A DNA stretch of 64,000 nt. Origin: Sulfopaludibacter sp035551455 (GTDB taxonomy: Bacteria > Acidobacteriota > Terriglobia > Bryobacterales > Bryobacteraceae). Under the pieces are notes generated by a model. The model did no database searches. It had not been told where the DNA came from and was given only the letters and a program-made list of their open reading frames with translations. The stretch lies in the NCBI GenBank assembly GCA_035551455.1, contig DASZMZ010000083.1, positions 13,914 to 77,913 on the forward strand, written 5' to 3'. A program made the translations under genes and the position numbers. Below, in pieces: positions 35,200-45,147 of this stretch (position 1 is its first letter; every line of letters starts with the position of its first letter).

Positions 35200-37629
35200 C
35201 TACTCGTAGCGGAGCGCTTCCACCGGGTCCACTTTGGAGGCGCGATGCGTGGGCGCCCAACAGGCCAGCATGGCGACGCAGGCGAAGAGCGCGGCCACTC
35301 CCGCCAGCGTGAGCGGGTCGGTGGGCTCCACGCCGAAGAGGAAGGTGCGGAGCACACTCGCCAGCACCATCGCGGCCGCGATGCCTGCCACCACGCCGCC
35401 GGCAATGAGGCGAAAGCCTTCGGCGAAGATCAGATTGCGGATGTCGCCGCGTCCCGCTCCCACCGCGGCCCGGATGGCGATTTCGCGCCGCCGCGAGGCC
35501 ACCGAAAGCGAGAGGATGCCATAGATCCCGACCAGGGTCAGTACGCTGCCGGCCACCGAAAAGCCCACCAGCAACTGCATGGCGAAGGTGCGCGAGGCCA
35601 GCGAATCGCCGCGGATCTGTTCCAGCGTCTTGACGTTCTCCACGGACACGGTCGGGTCCACGGCGCGCAGTTCGCGTTGTATGGAGGCCATGATGGCGCG
35701 CGGATCGGCGGCGGTGCGCACCACCAGGTGTTTGGAGAAGGCGTGCGCCTCCCAGAGCGACAGGTAGATCTCGGGACCGGCCGCCTGTGTCAGATCGTCG
35801 GTGCGGCCGTTGGCCACCATACCCACTATTTCCGTGGCCGGCTTGTCCCGGCCGTTCATCCAGAATTTCCTTCCTACCGGACTGGCCCCTTGGAAGAAGC
35901 GGGTGGCAAACGCCTGATTCACCAGAGCGACGTCGATGGCCTTGCCGGAATCGGTCAGCCGGATACCTCGCCCTTCCAGAATCGGCACGCCCAGCAGGTT
36001 GAAGTAGTCAGACGTGACGGCGCGCAGGGGCACGGCAACTCGGTCGGTCGCCTTGACGGGGATAGGCTGGCCCTCCACGTCCACGTCGAACAGCCAGTTG
36101 TTGCCGGTGAGCGGCACGCCCCAGGCGAAGGCGGCAAACTGTACTCCGGCCAGCGCCGACACGCGGTTCAGTGCCTGACGATGGAAGGCCAGCCAATCGC
36201 CCTGTACGGCGGTTACGCTCATGGTCAGGATGCGATCCACCCGATAGCCGGACTGGACCCGGGAGAGATTCATCATGGTGCGAATCAGCAGGGTGGCGCC
36301 CACCAGCAGAGCCAGCGTGAGAGCGGTCTGCACCAGTGTGACGGCGTGCAACAAGCGGCGTTCGCCGCGTCCGGCGCTACTTTTTGGGCCGGCGCTCTTG
36401 AGCACCTGCATGGGGTCCATTCGGGAAGCGCGCAGCGCGGGGAAAAGTCCGGCGAGTCCCGCCGCCAACGCGGCCGAGCCGAAGCCGCAGGCCAGCACCG
36501 GCCAAACCGTGGTCACCGCGTCCAATCGCGGGATGGCGTGTCCGCCGATGAGTTTGAAAAGCTGGACCACCACCAGCGCGAAGCCCGCGCCCAAGGTGCC
36601 GCCCGCCACGGCAAGCAGCAGGCTTTCCGTGGATACCTGGCGGAACAGCGCGATCCGTCCGACGCCCAAGGCGCTTCGCACGGCGTATTCCTGTTGACGC
36701 TGCAGGCCGCGCACCAGCAGCAGTGCGGCCGTATTGCCGCAGGCGATGAGCAGCACCAGCGCCGCCGCGCCCAGCAGCGGATAAAGAATGCGGCGGCCGT
36801 CGCGATTCAGTTCGGTGGAGAGCGAGAGCAACTGCGGAGCGAAGCCTTCGAAATCGTGCTCGGCCTGGCCTTCGCGGTTGGCCAGCAAGGCGAGTTCGGT
36901 CTGGCCCTGACGCAGCGCGGCGCCGTTCTTCAGGCGGCCTACGAGGTCCCATTGCGGATCCTTCCGATTCGTCGGGTTGGGATTCACGGGAATCCAGAAA
37001 TCCACCAGCGCGTTCACGTTGTAGTTCGGCTCTTGGGCCGCGCCGGGCGAAGGCAGAAAGCGAATGCCGGGAGGCATGACGCCGATCACGGTGGGAGGCG
37101 TCTGCGAGCGGCTGATGTGGACTGTTTTGCCAATGATGTTCCGGTCGCCGTTGAACTTGCGCTGCCACAGGTCGTAGCCCAGCACGATCACCGGGGCTGG
37201 GGTCACGCCGGTTTCGGATTCCACAAACGTGCGGCCCAGGATGGGCTCCAGGCCCGTGACGCGGAAGTAGTCTTTGGTGACGAACATACCCTCGATGGAT
37301 TCGCTGCCATCGGAACTCACCAGGTAGTTGAACGACCAGCTATAGGCGGCGATTCCGTCGAAGGATTTGGCTTGAGACTGCCAGTCCTGCCATTGTGCCG
37401 AGGGCCAACCCCGCGGACTCGGCAGTTTCTGTCCGTCGGCGCGCGCCGACTGAATGAGCACCAGTTGCTGCGGCTGCCGGTAGGGCGGCGGCGTCAGCAG
37501 TACGCCTTGAATCAGGCTGAATACAGCCGAGGTCGCACCGATTCCCAGCGCCAGCGTGAGCACGGTGATCACGGTGAATCCGGGCTGCTTCCGCAGAGAT
37601 CGCAGGCCAAAACGTAGGTCGCTGAACAT
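35200..37629 (-). CDS. orphan MacB/FtsX-type ABC permease (ADOP family), second copy
   Basis: An 809-residue permease of the same family as the gene at 6864-9494, but lacking the N-terminal helical prefix: it begins at once with 'FSDLRFGLRSLRKQPGFTVI'. Two MacB-like periplasmic and FtsX membrane units follow ('EYAVRSALGVGRIALFRQV', 'EIAIRAAVGAGRGDIRNLIF'). No PadR gene and no ATPase lie nearby. ATG at 37629 is preferred because GGGGAGGG lies 9 bp upstream; an in-frame TTG at 37638 would overlap that site. Substrate unknown. Confidence 0.88.
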   Translation of the reverse strand: MFSDLRFGLRSLRKQPGFTVITVLTLALGIGATSAVFSLIQGVLLTPPPYRQPQQLVLIQSARADGQKLPSPRGWPSAQWQDWQSQAKSFDGIAAYSWSFNYLVSSDGSESIEGMFVTKDYFRVTGLEPILGRTFVESETGVTPAPVIVLGYDLWQRKFNGDRNIIGKTVHISRSQTPPTVIGVMPPGIRFLPSPGAAQEPNYNVNALVDFWIPVNPNPTNRKDPQWDLVGRLKNGAALRQGQTELALLANREGQAEHDFEGFAPQLLSLSTELNRDGRRILYPLLGAAALVLLIACGNTAALLLVRGLQRQQEYAVRSALGVGRIALFRQVSTESLLLAVAGGTLGAGFALVVVQLFKLIGGHAIPRLDAVTTVWPVLACGFGSAALAAGLAGLFPALRASRMDPMQVLKSAGPKSSAGRGERRLLHAVTLVQTALTLALLVGATLLIRTMMNLSRVQSGYRVDRILTMSVTAVQGDWLAFHRQALNRVSALAGVQFAAFAWGVPLTGNNWLFDVDVEGQPIPVKATDRVAVPLRAVTSDYFNLLGVPILEGRGIRLTDSGKAIDVALVNQAFATRFFQGASPVGRKFWMNGRDKPATEIVGMVANGRTDDLTQAAGPEIYLSLWEAHAFSKHLVVRTAADPRAIMASIQRELRAVDPTVSVENVKTLEQIRGDSLASRTFAMQLLVGFSVAGSVLTLVGIYGILSLSVASRRREIAIRAAVGAGRGDIRNLIFAEGFRLIAGGVVAGIAAAMVLASVLRTFLFGVEPTDPLTLAGVAALFACVAMLACWAPTHRASKVDPVEALRYE

Positions 37630-37696
37630 GCGCGCCAACCCTCCCCTGATTAGGACGCTCCGGGTCAGATGCGGTTAGTTGATAACCTGAAGTAGG

Positions 37697-38203
37697 ATGA
37701 TCACCGACTTGGTCCAGATCCGTATGTTGGGCGAAAAGAAACGCCCGGAGAATGAGCGTTTTCGCCGTCATTTGAAGTCGTTCGACCATTCCGATCGCAT
37801 TCTGCGCCGGATTGCCGAGAAGATCGAGGACGAGATCGATTGCACCCAGTGCGCCAACTGCTGTCGCGTGGCCACGGCGTCGGTGACGGAGCGCGACGTG
37901 GATAAGTTAGCGCGCGCGCTGCGCATCAAGCCCGCCCGCTTCCTGGCGGATTACACCGAGGAGAGCCCGGACGAAGGCCGCATTCTGAAGCGCACCAAAG
38001 GGCAGGGCTGCATCTTCCTGAGCGGCAACGAATGCACGGTCTACGATGCCCGTCCCGATAGCTGCCAGAAGTTTCCCCACGTGGTGCGCGGCACCGGGTC
38101 CATCGCCAGCCGCATGTGGCAGTTCATCGATCGGGCCAGCTATTGCCCCATCATTTACAACTCGATGGAAGCGTTTAAGGATGAACTGGAGTTCAAGCGG
38201 TAA
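37697..38203 (+). CDS. YkgJ family cysteine cluster protein
   Basis: A 168-residue protein of the CxxCxxCC zinc/iron-chelating family: 'DCTQCANCCRVA' near residue 50, 'GCIFLSGNECTVYDARPDSC' near 104 and a final 'SYCPIIYNSM'. Such proteins probably bind Fe-S or Zn; their role is not known, though some are linked to flagellar or protein-modification functions. It is divergent from the permease gene. The 67-bp gap contains a short hairpin (GGTTA-GTTGA-TAACC, about 37671-37685). Confidence 0.88.
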   Translation: MITDLVQIRMLGEKKRPENERFRRHLKSFDHSDRILRRIAEKIEDEIDCTQCANCCRVATASVTERDVDKLARALRIKPARFLADYTEESPDEGRILKRTKGQGCIFLSGNECTVYDARPDSCQKFPHVVRGTGSIASRMWQFIDRASYCPIIYNSMEAFKDELEFKR

Positions 38204-38242
38204 GCGGCTTGCCTTACGGTTCGCGGCTCGGCTCCCACGGCG

Positions 38243-40570
38243 CTAATAGATCAGGTACTTCTGGCGCGTCTTCAAGAAGTCCTGCAAGGCGTCTTCGTAG
38301 CTGGCCTGGATGGCGCGCGGATTGTCACCGGCCTTCAGGCGCTTGATCGCATCGTCACTGCCGATGAGGCGTTTATCCGCTGCGAGATCGATCTTGCCCG
38401 GGTAGAGTTCTCCAATTGCCGCCGCCACCTCCAGCCCCAGACGCGTGGAATCGAACGCCTCGCGATTGGTGATCTCGAAGCGGACGCCCTCGATGCGGAC
38501 TCCTTTGAAGTTCGACTCGGTGGGGGTGAAACTGGTCGGATACACGCGGACTCCGGGGATCAGCCGCTTGTTCAGATACGCCGCCAATTGACGGCCATTG
38601 ATGAAATCGGCGCCCACCTGCTCAAACGGCGCGTCGGTGCCGCGGCCTTCCGAGTAGTTCTTCGACGCCTCCAGAAAGCAGAGTCCCGGATACAACGTAG
38701 CGGCGTTCAGACTGCGCATGTTGGGCGAGGGATTGATCCATGGGAGTCCGGTGGAATCGAACCAATCGCCGCGATTCCAATCTTCCATGCCGATCACCGT
38801 GAGGTTGGCGCCCCAATGGTTTTCGGCGTTGAACATTTTGGCCAATTCGCCCATTGTCATGCCGTGACGCGTGGGCAATCCGGGGAAGGATCCGACGAAC
38901 GACTTGTTGGCCGCGTCCAGCATGGGACCTTCCACATGGGTCCCGGTGATGGGATTGGGCCTGTCCAGCACGTAGAAGGGGACCCCGGCTTTGCCCGCCT
39001 CTTCGAGTGCGTACGCCATGGTGGTCTCGAACGTGTAGAAGCGCGCGCCCACGTCCTGAATGTCGAACACCAGGCCATCGAGTCCCTTCAGCATCTCCGG
39101 CGTGGGCCGCTGCGTCTTGCCGTACAGGCTGTAGACCTTAATGCCGGTGGCCGGGTCGACCGTATCTTCAATGCCGGGCCGGTCGAGCGCGCCGGCGAAG
39201 CCGTGCTCGGGGGAAAACAGCGCGGCAATCGTGATCCCCGCCTGCCGCATGAGGTCGATATTGCGACGGCCTTCGCGATCCACCCCCGTCTGATTGGTGA
39301 TGAGTCCGATGCGTCTGCCTGCGAAGAGTTTGAACTTCTGCGCGGCCAGCACGTCGAGTCCGGTGCGCGTGGCGCCATTGCGTCCGCCGGTTTCGCGGCG
39401 TTGTCCCGCGCCGGCCATCACTTCGTTGTACCCGGTGAGGGTCACGCCCTGCGCGTCGATATTCAGCCCGGCGGCGGCAATGGTAGCGACCTTCGAACGT
39501 AGCGCCACCAGCGACGGCCTCGCGGTCGGATGAACGCTGTTGGCGAGCAGAATCACGTAGCTCTTGGTCGAAGGATCGATCCAGACGGAGGTGCCAGTGA
39601 AGCCCGTGTGGCCATACGACCCGATGGGGAAGAGTTCCCCGCGATTGGTGGAGTAGGGCGAATCCAAGTCCCAGCCGAGGCCGCGCAGAATGGGCTGATC
39701 CACCGGCGTCTGCGGTTCGGTGAACTTGCGAACGGTGAGCGGGCTGACGATGCGGACGCCATCCAGTTCGCCGCCGTTGAGCATCATCTGTGCGAAGCGC
39801 GAAAGGTCGTCGGCCGTGGAGAAGAGGCCGGCATGTCCGGCGACTCCGCCCATGTAGCGAGCCGTGGGGTCGTGCACGATGCCGCGAAGAGCGGGGCCGT
39901 CTTTGGGAACGCGCTCGGTGGGCGCGATGCGCGGCAGCAGCGCGGCCGGCGGCAGAAACATGGTTTCCTTCATGCCCAGCGGCAGGAAAACCTGTTGGCG
40001 CGAATAATCGGAGAGCATCTGGCCGGTGAGCCGATGCACCAGTTCGCCCAACAGTTCGAAATTGATATCGCTATAAACGAAGCGCACGCCCGGAGGATTC
40101 GCCGGCTTATCGGTATATGCCAGCCGCATGCCGGTTTCGTAACCGCTCCACACGGGCACCAGCGGCACGTCCGGCGGGAGTCCCGAAAAGTGGGTCAGCA
40201 GATTGCGGATCGTGATGTCGCTCTTGCCGCCCTGGAATTCGGGCAGGTAGTCGGTGATCTTGTCGTTCAGGCGGAACTTGCCGACTTCGAACAGCTTCAT
40301 GAGGCTCGTGGTGGTGGCGATCACCTTGGTGAGCGAGGCCACGTCGAAGATCGTGTCCTCGGTCATAGCTTCGAGCCGCGGGTATTCGGCGCGATTGCCG
40401 TAGGCTTTTTTGTAGACCACCTTGCCGTCGTGTCCGATGAGCAGCACCGCCCCGGGCAGGCGGCCCTGCTGAATGGCTTCGCGGATCGCCTGGTCTTCCG
40501 CGGGTCCCGCCGAAAAAGTCTGCGCGGACAAAACGGCGCCTGTCACCAAGACAGACCATAAGAGCTTCAT
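38243..40570 (-). CDS. fusion of beta-lactamase-family serine hydrolase (AmiE-like) and exo-beta-N-acetylmuramidase NamZ (DUF1343)
   Basis: A 775-residue exported protein, signal peptide from MKLLWSVLVTGAVLSAQ. Residues about 25-370 are a class C beta-lactamase-like hydrolase: 'ASLTKVIATT' (Ser79-x-x-Lys82), 'FVYSDINFELLGELV' (Tyr-Ser-Asp) and 'YGHTGFTGTSVWID'. Residues about 395-775 are DUF1343/NamZ: 'RRIGLITNQTGVDREGR', 'ALFSPEHGFAGALDRP', 'GLVFDIQDVGARFYTF', 'FYVLDRPNPITG' and 'PWINPSPNMRSLNAATLYPG'. In Bacillus the separate AmiE, NamZ and NagZ genes form one peptidoglycan-recycling cluster, so this polypeptide likely combines removal of the peptide stem with release of N-acetylmuramic acid. 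Confidence 0.9.
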   Translation of the reverse strand: MKLLWSVLVTGAVLSAQTFSAGPAEDQAIREAIQQGRLPGAVLLIGHDGKVVYKKAYGNRAEYPRLEAMTEDTIFDVASLTKVIATTTSLMKLFEVGKFRLNDKITDYLPEFQGGKSDITIRNLLTHFSGLPPDVPLVPVWSGYETGMRLAYTDKPANPPGVRFVYSDINFELLGELVHRLTGQMLSDYSRQQVFLPLGMKETMFLPPAALLPRIAPTERVPKDGPALRGIVHDPTARYMGGVAGHAGLFSTADDLSRFAQMMLNGGELDGVRIVSPLTVRKFTEPQTPVDQPILRGLGWDLDSPYSTNRGELFPIGSYGHTGFTGTSVWIDPSTKSYVILLANSVHPTARPSLVALRSKVATIAAAGLNIDAQGVTLTGYNEVMAGAGQRRETGGRNGATRTGLDVLAAQKFKLFAGRRIGLITNQTGVDREGRRNIDLMRQAGITIAALFSPEHGFAGALDRPGIEDTVDPATGIKVYSLYGKTQRPTPEMLKGLDGLVFDIQDVGARFYTFETTMAYALEEAGKAGVPFYVLDRPNPITGTHVEGPMLDAANKSFVGSFPGLPTRHGMTMGELAKMFNAENHWGANLTVIGMEDWNRGDWFDSTGLPWINPSPNMRSLNAATLYPGLCFLEASKNYSEGRGTDAPFEQVGADFINGRQLAAYLNKRLIPGVRVYPTSFTPTESNFKGVRIEGVRFEITNREAFDSTRLGLEVAAAIGELYPGKIDLAADKRLIGSDDAIKRLKAGDNPRAIQASYEDALQDFLKTRQKYLIY

Positions 40571-40620
40571 ATCCACCATCATAGCCACGCTCGTGAAAGA
40601 ATGGTACACGTTGCATTTAC

Positions 40621-42237
40621 ATGAAGAAATCGCTGCTTTTCCTTCTCGCGTTGCCGCTTGTCTCCCTCGCGGCGGATCGAGCTTTTGACGTCGTGGTTTA
40701 CGGCGGTACCGCGGGCGGCGTGATTGCCTCCGTCTCCGCCGCGCGCGAGGGATTGCATACCGCCCTCATCGAACCGGGCAGGCACCTGGGCGGCATGGTC
40801 TCCGGCGGTCTGGGGTGGACGGACTATGGCAAGAAGGAAGTGATCGGCGGCTATGCCCTGGAGTTCTACCTGCGCGTGGGACGCCACTACCAACTGGGAC
40901 GGTACGGGCAGGATATCGGCTGGCTGCACGAGCCTCACGTGGCGGAGGACATTCTGCGGCAGATGGCGCGCGAGGCCGGCGTCGAGGTGTTCGAGCAGTC
41001 GCGCCTGAAAGAGAAAGGCGGCGTGCGCAAGGCCGGCACTCAGGTACAGGAAATTTCGATGGAGAACGGCGACACATTCCGCGCGAAGGTCTTCATCGAT
41101 TCGAGCTACGAAGGCGACCTGATGGCGCAATCGGGGATCACCTACACGTATGGGCGCGAGGGTCGTGCGCAGTATGACGAATCGCTGGCGGGGGTGCGCG
41201 ACCGGACGCCACTGCATCAGTTTTCGGTGGACCTTTCGCCGTTGGACGCCGCGGGCAAACTGCTGCCGGAGATTTCTTCGCGCCAACTGCCTCCCGCGGG
41301 GACGGCCGACAAGGCGGTGCAGGCGTACAACTATCGCATGTGTTTTACGGATGTGCCGGAAAATCGCGTGGCCTTCGCCGCGCCTCCGGGCTACAATCCG
41401 CAGCGGTACGCGTTGTTCGCGCGATTGATGCAGGCGCGCATGAAGACGGAAGGCAAGCCGCCCATTCTGAACTCCGTGATGAAGGTGGATCGCATTCCGA
41501 ACGGCAAGACGGACGTCAACAATAACGGCCCCTTTTCCACCGATTATCTGGGCGGAAGCTGGGACTATCCCGACGCCACGTATGCCCGCCGCGCCGAGAT
41601 CTGGCAGCAGCACAAGCTGTATCAACAGGGCTTCTTCTACTTCGTTGCCAACGATGCGCAGGTGCCCGAAGCTCTGCGGCAGGAGATGAATCGCTGGGGT
41701 CTGTGCAAGGACGAATTCACCGACACGGATCACTGGCCCAATCAGTTGTACATCCGCGAATCGCGCCGCATGGTGGGCGAGTACGTGATGGTGCAGAAGG
41801 ATCTGCAGACGGAACTGACCAAGCCCGACGCCATCGGCATGGGGTCCTACAACAGCGACTCGCACAACGTGGAGCGAATCGTGGACGCCGGCGGCTTCGT
41901 GCGCAATGAAGGCGATATGCAGGTGGCGGTGAAGCCATACCAGATTCCGTTCCGCATCATGCTGCCCAAGCGGTCGGAAGCCACCAATGTGCTGGTGCCG
42001 GTGGCATTTTCGGCCAGCCACGTGGCGTACTCGTCGGTGCGCATGGAGCCGCAGTATATGATTCTGGGACAGGCGGCGGGCGTGGCGGCGAAGATGGCGA
42101 TCGCCGCGTCCAGCAGCGTACAGTCGATTGCCCCAGAGACGCTGGTGGAGCGGTTGAAGGCGCAAGGCGCCATCACCGAGTATCTGCCATCGGGCCAGGC
42201 GCGATCCATTCAGATCGCGCAGCAGCACATTCGGTGA
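40621..42237 (+). CDS. exported FAD-dependent oxidoreductase
   Basis: A 538-residue flavoprotein with a signal peptide (MKKSLLFLLALPLVSLA). The FAD motif 'FDVVVYGGTAGGVIASVSAA' comes directly after it, then 'GLHTALIEPGRHLGGMVSGG', matching the FAD_oxidored family (PF12831) often found among sugar-degrading bacteria. 'VFIDSSYEGDLMAQSG' and 'YMILGQAAGVAAKMAI' support the fold. Substrate unknown; carbohydrate or lactone oxidation are possibilities. It is divergent from the AmiE-NamZ fusion with a 50-bp gap. Confidence 0.85.
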   Translation: MKKSLLFLLALPLVSLAADRAFDVVVYGGTAGGVIASVSAAREGLHTALIEPGRHLGGMVSGGLGWTDYGKKEVIGGYALEFYLRVGRHYQLGRYGQDIGWLHEPHVAEDILRQMAREAGVEVFEQSRLKEKGGVRKAGTQVQEISMENGDTFRAKVFIDSSYEGDLMAQSGITYTYGREGRAQYDESLAGVRDRTPLHQFSVDLSPLDAAGKLLPEISSRQLPPAGTADKAVQAYNYRMCFTDVPENRVAFAAPPGYNPQRYALFARLMQARMKTEGKPPILNSVMKVDRIPNGKTDVNNNGPFSTDYLGGSWDYPDATYARRAEIWQQHKLYQQGFFYFVANDAQVPEALRQEMNRWGLCKDEFTDTDHWPNQLYIRESRRMVGEYVMVQKDLQTELTKPDAIGMGSYNSDSHNVERIVDAGGFVRNEGDMQVAVKPYQIPFRIMLPKRSEATNVLVPVAFSASHVAYSSVRMEPQYMILGQAAGVAAKMAIAASSSVQSIAPETLVERLKAQGAITEYLPSGQARSIQIAQQHIR

Positions 42238-42264
42238 CGACTTTCGGGTTGGACGGCTCCGGCG

Positions 42265-45084
42265 TTACCGGTTTGACGGCTCCAGGGGCGTCACTTCGAC
42301 GGTCTGCGGTTTGCCCACCGGCGTAAATGTTCCACCCGCGAGTTTCCCTAAAGTGACTGTGTAAGTGCCGGGGCGGACGAGCGGTCCGGACCTGCCTCCA
42401 CGACCTCCGAAACCGCCGCGCCCACCACCGCCGCCGCCGCGTCCCCCGCCGCCCGCACCAGCGGGAGGAGGCGTGGTCTCTTCAGTAGGCGGCTCGGTAG
42501 CTGCCGCCGCGTCTCCTCCGCGGCCGGCGCCGCCGGCGCCACCGCCGCCACCCTGCCGTCCGCCGCGTGCGCCGGCTGGCGCCGGAGGAGCGGTCTCGCG
42601 CAGATCCCACGGAGTGCGATGCAGACCAGCCTTGCTGGCGGCATCGATCTGGCGCACCATCTTGCCGGTGGAATCGTCCAACCTCAGCACCATCTTGGCG
42701 CCGTCCGTCCCCGCGAAATCGTCGCGCAGGTAGTAAGTCAAAAGCGCGCCCGCCGGAGGATTGGGCGAAGCGATGTTATCGCCCTGTGCCCGGTAGTAGC
42801 CGGTCTCATCGTAAGCGCGCGCCGGGCGGCCGACGGCGAACAGCGTGGCCTCTTCCGTGAAGACGTTCGGATCGATCTGGCGCAGGGCGGCGAAATCGTC
42901 AAGCACAAAAAAGCCGCGGCCGAAACTGGCCGCCACCAGGTCGCTCTCCCGCCGCTGAATCTCCAGATCGCGAATCGTGATCGTGGGCATGCCGCCCTTA
43001 ATCGGAATCCAATGCCTGCCTCCATCCACCGTGAACGACAGGCCGAATTCGGTGCCGAGGAAAAGCAGATTAGGATTGAGATGGTCCTGTACGATCGTCC
43101 AGACGGGATCGCGCTGCGGCAGGTCGCCCGCAATGCTGGTCCACGAGCGCCCCAGGTCAGTGCTCTTCAAAACGTACGGCTTGAAATTGCCCCGCTGGAA
43201 ATCGTTGACGGTGATGAACACGGTATTCACGTCCACCGGCGAGGGGAAAACATCGGTGACGTAAGTCATGTCGGGGACGCCCGGGAATTTCTCGACTTTG
43301 CGCCAGTCGAGTCCGTTATTCTCGGAAATGTCGAGCAGTCCGTCGTCGGTGCCCACGAAGATGAGTCCCTCCTTGAGCGGCGATTCGGCCAGCGCCGTGC
43401 CGGTGCCGTACGAATCCGTAAAGGCATTCTTCCACACCGCGTCCGCGCCCCACACCTTGCCCATCACCGGGACCGTGTCGCGATCGATATTCCGCGTGAT
43501 CTCAGGACTGACGAAGCGCCACGTGGCGCCGCGGTCGTCGCTCCGCATCAGCCGATTACCCATGATGTAGAGTCGCGTGTGCGAGTGCGGGCTGATGATG
43601 AAAGGCAAGTCCCAGCGCGAGCGGATCTCGCGCGTCGCGATGGCCGGATGGATGCTGGTGCTCACGCCAGTGCGCAAATCGAGCCGCAGGCAGCCAATAT
43701 TTTGGGAGCAGGAGTAGACCGTCGCCGGGTCCTCGGGATCGACGCGCGACTGGTAGCCATCGCCGCCGCCCGTGTTCAGCCAATCGCTGGTCCGGATGCC
43801 GGCGCGGACGTTGGTGCGGGAGGGAACGCCCATCGAGCCGTTGTCCTGCGTGCCGCCGTAAATGTTGTAAAAGGGAAGTCCGTTATCCGCGGTGCCGCGG
43901 TAGAACTGAGTGACCGGAATATTGTTGAAGTGGCGCCATGTGCGGCCGTGATCGTAAGACTCCCAGAGTCCGCCGTCGTTGCCCACCATCAGGTGCAGCT
44001 TGTCGGTGGGGTCGAACGTGATCGAGTGGTTATCGGAGTGGATCTGGAAGTTGGCGTTGTTGATGGTCTTGCCGCCATCGGGCGTGAGCCGGATCGCCGT
44101 GTCCATAATGTACACGTGATCGAATTCAAACGGATCGGCGTAAATCTCGCCGTAGTATTCCGGATCCTGCAAGCTCCAATCGCCCATGTGTACCCAGTGG
44201 GCGCCCCCATCTTCGGAGCGGTAGAACTCGGTCTTCTGGTCCGCGCGGTGCACGGCGACGGTGGCGTACAGCACGTCGGGCTTCTCTGGTGAGACGGCGA
44301 TGGCGATACGGCCTTTATCGGCGATGGGCAGGCCTTCGTTGATCTTGCTCCAGCGATTGCCGCCGTCCGTGGTCTTGTAGATGCCGGATTCGGGACCACC
44401 GGCCACGATGACGCTGGTGTTGCGCCGGCGCTGGTAGGCCGCCGCGTACATGACGTTGGGATTGCGCGGGTCGATATCGAGATCGGTGATGCCGGTGTTC
44501 TCGCTGACCTGGAGAATGGGCTTCCAGGTGGCGCCGCCGTCGGTAGTTTTGTAAAGGCCGCGGTCGCCTCCGGGCGAGAAGAGCGGACCCTGCGAGGCCA
44601 CGTACACGGTATTCGAATTCCGCGGATCAATCAGAATCTTCGCGATGTGTTCGGAGTTAGGCAGGCCCACGTTCTTCCAGGTTTGGCCGGCATCAGTGCT
44701 CTTATAAATGCCGTCGCCGTAGCCGATGGCGCGCTGCGCCTGATTCTCGCCGCTGCCCAGCCAGATGGTGTCGGGATTCTTCGGGTCAATGGTGACGCAG
44801 CCCAGCGAGTAGGAGCCGGCGCCATCGAAGACGGGCTGGAAGTTCAGCCCGTGATTCACGGTCTTCCACAAGCCGCCCGAAGCCGAGGCGACGTACCAGA
44901 CGCTCCGGTTGCGCGGATCGATGGCCACGTCGGCAATGCGGCCGCTGGTGAAAGTCCCGGGAATATTGCGCATTTCGAGTGCGCGGAACGTATCCGCGGT
45001 CATGCGCGAGGCGTTCTGTTGGGCCAGAGTGAGGCCGAGCGAGAGCAGGGCGACAGGTATCGCTACGAATAAGGTGCGTTTCAT
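42265..45084 (-). CDS. exported BNR/sortilin-like beta-propeller protein with Gly-rich C-terminal linker
   Basis: A 939-residue secreted protein: signal peptide MKRTLFVAIPVALLSLGLTL, then two or more propellers of BNR/Vps10-type repeats with Asp-box-like sequences ('KTTDGGATWKP', 'SEDGGAHWVHMG', 'DRGATWRFVSPE'). Near residues 840-910 lies a Gly/Arg-rich linker ('GGGGRGGGGGGRGGFGGRGG') followed by a short beta-rich end ('GTYTVTLGKLAGGTFTPVG'). The catalytic residues of a glycosidase cannot be assigned, and binding or photosystem-assembly-factor-like roles are equally possible. ATG 45084 is preferred over an upstream start because the signal peptide begins there. Confidence 0.83.
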   Translation of the reverse strand: MKRTLFVAIPVALLSLGLTLAQQNASRMTADTFRALEMRNIPGTFTSGRIADVAIDPRNRSVWYVASASGGLWKTVNHGLNFQPVFDGAGSYSLGCVTIDPKNPDTIWLGSGENQAQRAIGYGDGIYKSTDAGQTWKNVGLPNSEHIAKILIDPRNSNTVYVASQGPLFSPGGDRGLYKTTDGGATWKPILQVSENTGITDLDIDPRNPNVMYAAAYQRRRNTSVIVAGGPESGIYKTTDGGNRWSKINEGLPIADKGRIAIAVSPEKPDVLYATVAVHRADQKTEFYRSEDGGAHWVHMGDWSLQDPEYYGEIYADPFEFDHVYIMDTAIRLTPDGGKTINNANFQIHSDNHSITFDPTDKLHLMVGNDGGLWESYDHGRTWRHFNNIPVTQFYRGTADNGLPFYNIYGGTQDNGSMGVPSRTNVRAGIRTSDWLNTGGGDGYQSRVDPEDPATVYSCSQNIGCLRLDLRTGVSTSIHPAIATREIRSRWDLPFIISPHSHTRLYIMGNRLMRSDDRGATWRFVSPEITRNIDRDTVPVMGKVWGADAVWKNAFTDSYGTGTALAESPLKEGLIFVGTDDGLLDISENNGLDWRKVEKFPGVPDMTYVTDVFPSPVDVNTVFITVNDFQRGNFKPYVLKSTDLGRSWTSIAGDLPQRDPVWTIVQDHLNPNLLFLGTEFGLSFTVDGGRHWIPIKGGMPTITIRDLEIQRRESDLVAASFGRGFFVLDDFAALRQIDPNVFTEEATLFAVGRPARAYDETGYYRAQGDNIASPNPPAGALLTYYLRDDFAGTDGAKMVLRLDDSTGKMVRQIDAASKAGLHRTPWDLRETAPPAPAGARGGRQGGGGGAGGAGRGGDAAAATEPPTEETTPPPAGAGGGGRGGGGGGRGGFGGRGGRSGPLVRPGTYTVTLGKLAGGTFTPVGKPQTVEVTPLEPSNR

Positions 45085-45147
45085 GGGTCTAAGCGTCCAA
45101 GTATATTCAATTGGGGCGTTGCCAGGGAAGCTGAAGTAACATACCTT

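Noticed and set aside
35245..37617. A 790-codon open frame antisense to the second orphan permease
   Set aside because: Long antisense frames are expected in GC-rich genes; it has no recognisable domain and the permease on the other strand is unambiguous.
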